The notes under the pieces are model-generated. The model searched no databases. It was not told where the DNA came from and saw only the letters and a list, made by a program, of their open reading frames with translations. Both the position numbers and the translations under genes were made by a program. A stretch of 64,000 nt of DNA from Ischnura elegans (taxonomy: Eukaryota; Arthropoda; Insecta; Odonata; Coenagrionidae), in contig NC_060257.1 of assembly GCF_921293095.1 (NCBI RefSeq), positions 58,440,968-58,504,967 of the forward strand. Direction: 5' to 3'. Shown here piece after piece: positions 43,784 to 55,900 of this stretch. How positions within the stretch are numbered: the first letter of the stretch is position 1; every line of letters starts with the position of its first letter.

Positions 43784-43959
43784 CTACCGAAACAATGACA
43801 GTCTTCTTCCGCCAGGCATTTTCCCTGAAGCATCACTCAGTCCCGCCTGGATATCTTCAAGGGGAGGTAACTTTGATAAATCGCCTCTGGCTGCCACAGC
43901 AGGATTCGAGCGAAGGAGCTGACTAGCGACTCTGCACACATCTTCAGCCTGTATTTTTT
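43784..43959 (-). CDS. Pmpca: MPP-alpha terminal exon with stop
   Basis: Acceptor attttccag. It encodes [20 protein letters not shown], then [20 protein letters not shown] and the end RRLSLFR, with TAG at 43786-43784. It matches the family ending (V..A.GDL..LP..E.IQ..L......RLFR). Confidence 0.96.
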
Positions 43960-46900
43960 CTGGAAAATTAAAATCCAACCATTAAAACAAAGGAAAGAAA
44001 GGAAACAGATGGAAATTCGCCAAGATTTCATATGGAAATATTAATTGTTATCCATGCATATGATGCAGATGAATTCTTCATGCGTTTTCCACGCAGTATT
44101 TGAGATGGTAGCTTCCCATGCTTTGATGCCTAAGGCCTGGTCTATAATGGAAAGTAAACTCTAAAATGGATGCCTTAAGACTGTAATATTGGGCTTTCTC
44201 CAACTCTTATTTTTATTTATTTTATTTAAATGCATTAATTTGTTTGAGATTTGGATTTTTGATTGTGGTAGGTTTAAATGTTAACGTACATTTTGCTAAG
44301 TTGATGTTTTAGATAGTTTATTATTTGTTTAAACGTACATTGCTACGTGTTGCTGATATAAAGAGGGTAGTTAAAAAGAAAGATTAAGAGAGATAACTTG
44401 TACCAAAGAGGGGCAATACTAAATTGAGATTTCAAGGAAGTTTACATAATTCGTGGGATCCCAACATCACAAGATGTAAGCTATAACAACTTCCTTATCT
44501 CAAATAAAATATGCACGATAAAAAAATAAAAGATGCACAAACTAAGACCCACCTAGCATTCATTGAAGTCTTTCATTTCTTGGGGAAAAACGATTTCCTA
44601 CACCTACCCATTCAGTAAAATGTCTCTCTTATAGGGATGTGCAAGTACTCGAAAATTCGAGTGGAGTAGTTGGTACTCGACTTGAGTGCTTCGAAAAGCA
44701 TTTCGAATGTAGAGTCGAGTAGTTTCGGTTACAGAGCTGCCGAGGCCAGTAAGTTCTGAATTCTGCCGACAGGAAGCGCTCATCATCATTAGTCAACAAT
44801 CCTAAGATTGGTTTGACGCAGCTCTCCATTTCTCTCTCCTATCCGCTAATCTCTTCATAGCTACATATTTATTCTCTTTTACATCCTTTGTAACCTGTCC
44901 GATATAACTCATTCGGGGCCGTCCCTTGCCCTTTTTCCCTTCCACTTGTCCTTCAACGATTGTCTTCATCAGACCATCGTGCCTCAAAATGTGGCCAACT
45001 AAGTTGTCCCTTCTTCTGCTTAATGTTTTTAGGAGGCTTCTCTTTTCTCCTACTCCCCTTAGCACTTCCTGGTTACTCACACGGTCAATCCATTTTATCT
45101 TCATCATTCTTCAGGAAGCGCTATCATGAAAAATTATTACAATGGTGCAAATGCTTTCACTCAGGGCTATTTCTAGCAATTTGGATGCATACATATTAAT
45201 TAAATTGAACGCATATTACTAGACTTTAATTCATTTCAACAGTGCTTATGGAACTTTTCAAGACACAAATTATCATTCCTCTCCTTATACTGACACAATC
45301 ACCATCAACATTCCTCATTATCTTTTCCTTTTTGCACCAAGCCAAGCATTCAGAAAAGAAAATTCACCAAGAGATTGAAAAATGAGAATAATTTGTGGTA
45401 TACAGGTATTATTATATTGCCAGATTCAGAAATGACCAAACTCGACTCGACACGATATCGCGAGTAGTTTTCAACTTGACTCTATACTCGACTCGAGATC
45501 ATAAAGCACTACTCGCACATCCCTACTCTCTTAATTTATAATTTCTGTCGGATCTAGAAATACAGTGAGGTAATAGGTCAGATGAAATTCAAGAAAAATC
45601 CCTGGATTTACCAATGCGATTGGTAAATCACTCTGAAACTTGCAATAACACACCTATTTCCTCGATGTAATACTCTGGCCTCTTCCTGTGTCCCGTGGCG
45701 AGCACCTGTCGGCCAATATCTTCAAAAACAACTGGCCTGGCCTCGAGGTTCATGAGTAACATTGACTGCAACTGCTTCTTGGCTCTCTGCGAGATAAATA
45801 AAGCAAGATTAGAACACCACTCATATGAGCAAAATTGCAATTTTTCCCAGCAATTCATACCATAACACACTTAAGTTACAGTATAACTCCAACATAGCAT
45901 CAACCTTGGTTGTTATCCCAGAGCAATGTTACAAGGAGGAGACTTATAAGTGGGTAAGAACAGATGCTGAGCATTTTGGGGTTCAGCCAGTCAGAGATTC
46001 AACCCGAAGGTTTGTTCAGATATGTGAGGGTAGAGCTCACCCCATACTTAGTGTCGAATTTCAGAACCTAATTTAATCTTGAGTTGACTTTGACATAGAG
46101 TTTTGTATTTCCGTAACTAAGGCTTAGACTCAACTCACTTGAGTCAGAGTAATCGTGATAACATTCGATCATCAAATTTACAAACTATGTAATTCTTATA
46201 TCTAAACCAATATCACTCATAGTCTATCACTCATCATAAAATAGCATAACTGGAATATAATATCACAAATGGAATTTACGTGATACATTTCTTTTACAAA
46301 ATGTGAGACAATGGCAGTGATTGTGTTGAAATTTGGCAGCTAGATTTGAGTTTAGACTCAAATAGTCAACTGTGGAGAATGGTCTAAGCCACCATGGGTA
46401 CTCACGATGGTCCTCGTAATACCAGTATGGCAACCAGGTAGAGTTAATAGTCAGGATAAAGACTTAAATATTGATCAGGAATATGGGCGTTAGCCAAAGG
46501 CATGTGAATACCACATATTCAGGGTAGGGAGGTCAATTCCTTTCCCTGGCCAACCTTGTACTTTGATGATTTAATAAAGACTTGCCTTAAGTTCTACATC
46601 ATCAATATTCCCAGCCATAGCAACCATTTCCTTCACCATAACTTCAGTCAGGTCACGCACATGGCTAGGGGGAGAGCTTGCGTGAATACAAAATAAACCA
46701 GTGTCCATGTAAGCATGGTTGTAGGCAGTGGCATTGAACATCCAATGGTGTCTGAAACGATAAATATTTTTTTTCAAACTTACCAGAAATAATCAAAAGC
46801 TCTCAGTCACTCACCTATGGCCTGTAGCTCACAGTCAGTGTCTGTTGTTATTTATTCATATTTATTGGCAAAATGTCTTAGAAATGGAATAATGGAAGAG

Positions 46901-49900
46901 ATGATTTATCTTTTGTGAAGCATTTTTATAAAATTCTATTATTATCAAAAGTGGATAACCCAAATTTCTTAAGTATGTATTAAACTTGTGAAAGTGAAGT
47001 ATCAGGGTTAAGTCCAATAACATTGGACTTAAAAGTACATACATGGTAACTCAAATTGCAGTGTTTCAATTCAAGCTTGCTTTTCATGGTCCAAATAAGA
47101 CGGGTTAATGAGGGACTGGGCGTACATATTGAAAGATGGTGAATTACAAGGCATGGTGGGCCAAACCGACATGTGAAAAAAGATGATTGGCACTTATAAC
47201 CAACCAATATTCTTATGCGCCAACCAAGTATTTGAAGCATTTAAACATCTTATTTAATAAAAACTGTACAAATTGTCTTTGAGATCAATCAGACTTGCAT
47301 TTTGTTATTTCACACCAGTCTTTTGTCAATTGGGCTCACGCAGTGGCGGATCTATGGGGGGGGGCTAAAGAGGCTATAGCCCCCCCCCCTTGGGTATCCA
47401 ATTTACACTAGATAGAATGGTAATTTTTTCCGAACCCCCACTTAGGCCCCCCCTTGTCCCTATCCTGGATCCGCCACTGGGCTCACGACAGTATGTGTAG
47501 TAATATTTCCAAATTTAAACAGGATTTCAAACCACCCAAAATATCACGCAACACAAAAAATTTCTATCTTTACCTATTAAGTACATTTGTGTAGAGTCTA
47601 GTGTACATTCCTTTTCCTGGGCCTCCGGCACTGAAAGATCCTCCGCCACCCATGACCATGTTGAGAACACAAGCTGGGATGAAGTCCTTATGCTGATGGC
47701 CGACAGCTTCCAAACCTATGACTACATGTGCAAGCTCGGGTAGGTCAGAGCCAGGGTGAACTGGAATTTCACAATGTTCCTGAAAGATGGAGAGAATAAT
47801 GAACGACATACCATATTTACCTGTAGAAGCCACACACCTTTTTTCCGGAAAAGGAGGTGCGCGGCTTACATGAATCCTCCAAATTTTAATGTAAGCCGCA
47901 TACCAATTTCCCTCAAATTCTTTTCGTTTATTTCTTCAGAGTTTAGCATTGAACTATACCCTTTTTCCGAACTGACGGAGGCTGGGTGGAAAATAGCGAG
48001 TAGCCAATCAGAAGCGCGGCCCCTTCCACCTCACCGTTTCCCCTCCATCTACTTCCCTTTTCCCCTCCGCTACACTCCATACGGCCGACCGGCATTGCCA
48101 ACCTTGGAAAAAATGGTACTTTCGGAGAAGGCGGAAGATTTTCAGATGAAAGCTGTGCGATCTCCCCAGATTCGGTTTGGCAACACTGCTAGATGGAGTT
48201 CACTACACGGAGATCAGAGAGACTGCCGGCTCCTACACACACTTTCTCCTGTCGCTCTTCTGTGATTGGCTAGATGTATGGGTGGATTTCGAGCACACTC
48301 AAGGTCAGCCGCCGTCAGTTTGGAAAAAGGGTATAGGAAACCTTCGCAGGAATTACATTTCTAACATTATTTAACCTTATTAATCACAGTGACGTACATT
48401 TATCGATTTAGCAACAAATCACGAGTAGGGGAGACTGGGGCACAGTGGGACAATTGATTTATTTAAACAATTTACTCGGTCAAAGGGCAAATGCATTAAA
48501 ATTAAGGAAGTCATATCACGAGGAATAATGCACAAAAATCTTATTTCCTAATCTTATGTAGCTTCGCGTAAATGTTATAAAATATGTTTTTTGCTATAAT
48601 TTTCGTAACTTTCATGTTATGAATATTTATGCAATTCTCTTAATTATAGCAAGTTTCATAAGGAATGACTTGGTGAATACATTATTTAAAGACTTAGTAA
48701 TATTTTTCTAAACATATTTTTCGAAAGTAACATATTTAAAATTTTTGCTGACAAATACAAGACTTCAGGACATGCGGGGCACAGTGGGACAGCTGAAATT
48801 GGGGCACAGTGGGACAACTTGGATTGGGGCACAGTGGGACAACTCGAATTGGGGCACAGTTTGATGCCGAATTACAGCCCAGTAGCTTCGTAGTATCAAT
48901 ATCCGTTACCTAAACGCACTCAAATTTCATATCATGCTTACTTTATAATGTTTTGGCTCCATATTGATGCTTTAGGATTTGAAGCAGTACATTTCAGTTA
49001 GTGAATGTGAGGACAAAACTAAAGAATGGCAACAGCAATGAACATGAGAAAAGTAATGCCGAAGTAAATAATTAGTGTGAACCCCGATCGTATGGACAAT
49101 TTGTCTACATTTCCTGAATCCCACATCTGTTATATAGATGTGCTCTTTGTAAGGAACAGTTCAGTCTTGGCCAGAAGCGAGCTTGAGGTAGTGAGAAGAG
49201 AGAGTCTCATAAACAATAGTTGCTGCCACATTCCTCCTTTCTACAAGCCTGCTCTGGGAACATTCTGTGATTTGCGTGAAAGGAAGAAAAACAGGCAATA
49301 AAACTTGATTTTTAAAGAGAATTTTGAGGCAAGATTGTTTATTACGTATTATCTATTTAAATCAAATTATTTATAAATTGAATTTTTGAGATTCATAGCT
49401 TATAAAATAAATTACCACCATAGTAAACTGTGACTTAAAACTGCAGCACGACTGCACCACAGACTGTCTCCTCTGCGCACGAAAAAATTAGTATATGAGT
49501 TAGCTCAGAGAAATAGAAAGAAATACACGCCATCTTGCGATCAGAAAGACATCGCTGATGTTGGTTTATTTTACGTTTTTTTGAAGCGGAATCCTTCGAT
49601 TAGCCTTCGAAAACCAGAAGCAACCTCACTGGCCAGAGACGTGGGCTTCTATAGGACGGTTGTGAGTGCATTTTTTTCCGATCTATCAGCTCTTTATGTC
49701 AACATGTATTTTCCGCTGGAGGTGTAATCATGATGAAAGTGGTTCCACTACCGTTCAACTCCAGGGAAAAGTGATAGCCCTCAAAGGTGAAAACAAGTAG
49801 GTGAAGTTACCTCCTCTGAAAGAGGCTCCTCGATGTCATTGTGCTATATTATAAAGGTTCAGGTTAATACAATTCCTCCATTTCTTGTGTTGTCTAGAGT

Positions 49901-52900
49901 GAAATTCCTCCAAAAATACTGTTGAAGTGTCCCATAGGATCAGTAGGTGCCGCATGTCCTTCTGAATGGATGGCTATCAATTTATTTTTACTGGTTTTAA
50001 AATATTTCATCGATCACGCAAATTTTTTTAAAGAAAACCCTGCATTGCTAGTTTTACATAACCACGAATCATATATTTCTGCCGATACTATTGAGTTAGT
50101 TAAAAGGAATGGGTGGTACTTTTTACTTTGTCACCTCACTGCAATCAATTATATAACTGTTTGTTTGGCCTTTCGAAAAAATATTGAAATGACCGCAAAT
50201 GGCCTATAAACCACCCAGGAGAGAGAATAACAATTTGCAACTTGGTTGAATACAGCATATAAAAAAGCATTTACATCTAATAATACATATTATTTTTACT
50301 TTATGTTCAACCAGGATATGCCCTGTTAACCCAAGTATTTTTAATGACAAAGACCTTGCCCAAGAAACTGTCAAAGATCAGTTTGTTGGACCTTTAGAAT
50401 TTCACTTAGAAACCGAGTAAAATCTCGAAAGCCCAGGACAACCCGGGTTGAAACTTCGTTTTAGAGAGCATAGTTTTCCCCCCTGAAGAATAACGTCCAA
50501 AATCTAGCAGGCTAATATCTAAACATGCTAGACAAAAGAGAATATAGGAGATACCTACGGACACACCAGTTAAAAAGAGACTGGAAAATATCATCAATAA
50601 TAAATAAAATAATATCATCAAAGGAGAGAGAGAAAAAACAACCTGGTCATAAGAAAATGTTGAAAAATGAGCGATAAAATGTCAAGAAAATTTAAGATTT
50701 TCACATTAAAGAACTAAAAAAAAGATTGGAAATGGAAGATATAGCTACAGTTCCAGAATAAAGTGACTAAATTTACCACCAAGGACAGTTGGCAGAACTT
50801 CAGCCATTAGCGTAATTAAATGTTGATGAAAAACATTGCATGCAGTGTTTTAAAGTTTATAATTACATGACTTAATATTTTTTATCAGCACATGTATCTT
50901 GAATAAAAATTTCTTGATTAAAATGTTCGCTTGCATGTATATTTCACCCATTAATGTTAATTAATTCATTTGTACCCTCAATTAATTTAAACACTGTATT
51001 TTATTGAGTAATGCAACCCTGTCCCACTCTACCCCGTGCACTGTCCCACTCTGCCCCAGGCTGGGGCAGAGTGGGACACTTTTCAACAAAGAAGAAACTT
51101 GACTATTTCAACTACTTTAAGTTAGTTGCATTACTTGCGAATTTTTTAATAAGTTGAGGAATATACTCTTTAAGCAATGGAACCAAAATCTTCCATTTTC
51201 CAATAATTATGTGGGATATAAAAATGAAATGCTAAAACTGTCCCATTGTGCCCCAGTCTCCCCTACCTATATTGAGGGGCGCAGCCAGGAATTAAAGCTG
51301 GGGGGTTTTATGTGCAACTAATACTGGGGTGTGTGGTGGTATGGAATACTCACCAAGATTAGCGGTAGGTGCAAGATTATTAAATTGCGGAATTTTAAGA
51401 TAAACGGTTCAAAATGGTGAGTTTCACGACTTTCTGAGGGATACATATTTTATTAATCCTTACACTATTATATTAGTAATATCAATCCAATTAAGTAAAA
51501 TGGATTAAACTTAAATATTTCTCTGAGCTCTGGGAAGGGGAGGGGGGTTTAGTCCCCCAAACCCCCCCCCCCCCTTGCTGCGCCACTGCCAATATTAGAC
51601 CACACCCAAAAAGAGCTACGAAGTTTTTTTTTCCTCACGAGCCAGCCCAAACATGGATGCATGGGTGCACAGGATACACAAGGGCATGGCTCACACAAGT
51701 AAATACGGTAAATGAAATATACTGCGGCTCGACAAATATAAAGGTAAAATTCCCAGACTATTCCACATAATTTTCAAAAATTTCCACAGTGGTAATGCAG
51801 TAAATTCTGATAAAATGGTTACCATACCTTCCACAGAATCTAATCCGATGGCCACAACATTCATGGTGGACTTTAATTAAAGGTAACCAACCGTTGAATG
51901 ACATCATCATATGAATAACCATGAAATACGACTTCTTTGGAAGAATTTTTTACATTGATAATGATTGCTGATGCAATTCACTAGTAAGATTGCCCCAGCC
52001 CATAAGGAGGTTATGTATTAATTCTCTGAAATGTTGTCAGATGGTAATTTTTCATTACATTATGTCTAGGCTTGAACTAATGGATGTGCAATAGTATGAT
52101 ATAACATGGGTAGTCGCCACAAGGGAAAACATTTTGAGTGAAAGCTGAAGACATTCTCCCACTGGATACGTTCCTGGCAAGCCATCTAATGTACCAAATC
52201 ACACATACCTTCACCAATCCTCCAGTGTACTGTGCTAGGGAGTTGTCCACTTCCAAGTTTTTGACGGGCATCAATAAACTGTTATCCTCCTCCCAAATCG
52301 GTTTGTTATCTATGAAGTACCTAAAGGATGAATTCAGGAATGAATCATTAATGACATGATCCAGGTAAGAACATAAATAAAAAAGCATGTTGTAATCTGG
52401 ATCAATAAAAACTAAAAAGTTATGCTACAGAATAGCTATAAAACTACAATAAAATGGAAGACAGATGAAAATTACAGCTCCGAGGAGGAAGACATTTACT
52501 TTTTGAGATATGGATCACAATAAACACAATATGATAAGCACTCCCACAAATCCAAAAGCTGTTTCCAGGAATAGAAATGCATCAAAAATATAATAATCAC
52601 TGGTTTCAGCTGATCGAAATATTTGAGTCTTCTCCGGATATAAAATGATAGCTTCTTTCAACACAAATGTAATAACTATGAAAAATTGCTTCGACATAGT
52701 AAGCCAAAGTCAAGTGATATAGGTAATGGATGGATAAGTACTGGAACTAGATCATTGTGCATGAAACTGAAACCATGGTAGATTGTAATCAAATCGATGA
52801 GAAAAGACCCAAGTAATTTCCATACTGTGCAAGGTCGCCAATAAAATAGTAATGAACCATCTACTTTTCACATTATTATTAACTCAACAAATCAATTCAA

Positions 52901-55900
52901 ATGTCAAATGATTAGGGCAGCAATAACAGGACAAACAGGTTGAAGATTGTGGAATAAGTTTCAAAAAAAGTATAAAAATACATTAAAATGTATGTATTCA
53001 TTAACCTTTAAATGCCTAGCCTGGCCGTACAGTCACAATAATTTTAAGGTGTTCAAATTAAATCTGGCTGCACAAGACCACCATTTGGCACTTAAATCTG
53101 GTGGCTAAAGGTTATTTGATCGACGCAAAACTCCTATATCGTAACTTGTGACAATTAACTCACAGCAAGTATCTTGCTGAAATATCTTATTTACTGTTAA
53201 GCTAAGGCTTAATTGTAAAAAGATACGCCAAAGAGCACAAATTGTAATATTGAAATCATCATTTTCATTGAAAAAAAAGGAGGACAAATTCTAAATTTGC
53301 CAGGACTCCAGATAAAGAGAAACAAGGTGGACATTTCCATGTCAGGATTAATCCAAACCTCAGGTCACTTAAGTAATGACGGGAGTTACATACCTTTGAA
53401 CGTGTTCTACAAGAGTGTCATGCTCCACGCCTACACCAGCCACAACCATTCTCTGTGGTAAATAGTGCTGTGATAGATAGGTGAAGAGAGTTGATCGATC
53501 TACTTTTTCAATGGTGTCTTCCGGACAGATTTTAGGGAGCCCTAGGGTATTTTCTTGATAAGCTGCCTGCAAATGAGGATTAAAATTAATATTTCACTAA
53601 CATGGGCTGAAAAAGGAGGAGTTTAATCAACTAAAATTATCTGAGCAAATGAAAACACTTATTTCGTTCAATTTTAAGCCTACATCCATTAACATGCTGC
53701 GTACCGATGGCGAGAATTCTCGTCATTTTTATCCCGAACATTCCTGACGGATGACGAAAATTCTCGTCACATAGCTGCGTCAACCTAAACAATTTTAAAG
53801 CTTACAATACGTATTCGTTAGTACATTTTCAGTTGTTGTTCGTTATTCATAATGAATTGATGCATCATAATGTTTGATTGGGTAAAGTTATATTCTGAAC
53901 ATTAGCATACCCCAGTGCGCAACGTGTTAATAGTACTAAAACAACGCAAATCCCTTCTGGTGGCAGATTAAGAGGGGGATGGTCACCCCCCCCCCCCAAA
54001 ATGTTTGGAGAAATAGAAAAAAAATGACTAGGGTGGCTCTCATTAAAGTTTTCATTCCACCGGCCAAACAAACAAATATTTAACAACTATTGCTGAATAT
54101 CTACAAAACACTTATCTTTGCATATCAGACCTCGGATGTATTATCACTGAGAGTTGTTGCATGCCACCGAGGGACAATATAAAGTAATGAGCCACCACAT
54201 AAAAATATCACTGACGTTAATCAAGCCCAGACCTCCTCTACCATTTGAATGACTTTTATCACTTACAGCATGAATCATGTCCATCAGGATTGGTTCTTGT
54301 TCAGGCCTCATAAGCATTGTTTCCAATTCAAACCTTATTGTCATCCTTGCCATCTCCAACTAGAAATCAAATACAGCATATTAATTAATAAATGGTTGAA
54401 CATTATGCTTTATTATTAAGGAAATCAATTTACAAGTTTAATTATAATACACGTAATCATCTTAAGAGCAGATGACACCAACACAAATACCACTAGAGAG
54501 GATTTTTGAGACAGTAACTGCATTTGTCGTCACCCACAGCTCCTTTAAGTGGATTTACAGAAGTTGCTACTTATGAGGCTGATGGCAGAGTATTCAAAAT
54601 TTTACTGAGAACCAAAAAATAATAATGGTTGTTACTTTAAATTTATGTTATAATATTTATCTAAAGAGGTGATAATATTTATTGAATTCATAACTTTTAT
54701 TTGTTATTCCTCCTGAGTGCAAACACTATTGCAAGTGTAGAGAATAAGTAGTTTCCTAAGCACATATTGCTATACTACAAACATTTTTATCAACTGATTA
54801 AAGCTCGTTTGACCGATGTTCCCTCTCGAGTAGTCCCCGCCCGGAGATCCGAATGGGGGACTAGTTTACCTCTGGAATATTTTACCCGAGAGAATTCCAT
54901 CATGTCATTATATAAATTGAGTGGAGTAGCGTCAAACCAATCCTAGGATTGTTGACCAGTGATGATGATGATGATTAAAGCTAACTGGTTGAAGTCATTC
55001 TTACGTTGTTCACAAATATTGGCGCCTGGCCGAATCACAACTGGCCAAATAGTTCAAGGGGGAATCAAAAGGGTTTCTTCATTTCCTTAGAAAGCAATTA
55101 GTCTTTAAATAATGTTTTAGACAACACAGATATGCAGTAAAGTATAATGATGGCATAACTATTCTGTGGTTTAGTTGCCAGATTCTTCACACAAAGTTTA
55201 AATGCCTAATACAATAGAAGCAACACATTTTCATTTTTCAAACCTTCACTCACCTCAGCTTCTGAGATTTGCGGCCTGAGAACAACATCACCTAAAACTT
55301 TCATGACCGCATCGACTCCCCTCCTGTCGGCTGATGCTGCATAAATGAATGTGTCCCTATGGAAAAGTGAGCAGAATTATGAACGACCATGAAGTGAACA
55401 ATAACATTCCATTCCGAACAAGGAATCTTGCAGAAAGGAAAATGGCAGACATAACATTGCCAACATTTGCTCTTACCTGGACGATTGAGAATCACAAATT
55501 CCCCCATGACGTTCAAGTATTTGCAATATTTTGTCTTTATCCTTGTAATTTGACGTTGACTGTAAGAGAGAGACACATTATGTGAATATTTGTTAATATA
55601 CAATCACACTGTAATTTTAATTTCATGGGCAACATATTCTATGCTTAGACACATGCAAATTTAATGCTTCTTGATTCGATAATGTAATTGAATCATGAGT
55701 TAAAACAACAAAAAATTTTTTTGAGGTCGTTACGAATAAATATTGCAACTTGGTACATCAAAATATTCTCTGATCAAACATAAAATAGTAAAATTGCTAA
55801 CAACCAGGAATCACATGAAAACATGATTTATGAAAGAAAAACAGCCACGTACATTGAATGCTAGCTTCTCGAGAAAATGGGATATTCCACTAGGATATGC

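Larger units (their letters stand above)
47811..51708. mobile_element. TA-flanked transposon shell, interrupted twice
   Basis: The left end CCATATTTACCTGTAGAAGC and right end (read on the minus strand) CCGTATTTACTTGTGTGAGC are inverted repeats with TA on both sides (47809-47810, 51709-51710). Its own sequence would be about 47811-48425 and 51597-51708. The pogo-like element and a hAT MITE fill the rest. Confidence 0.6.

Noticed and set aside
48428-51263. 8-bp hAT-type duplication around the pogo-like element
   Set aside because: The flanks beyond TA do not match (ATCACGAG versus CCTATATT). The TA dinucleotide and DDE/CENP-B-type protein fragments fit pogo instead.
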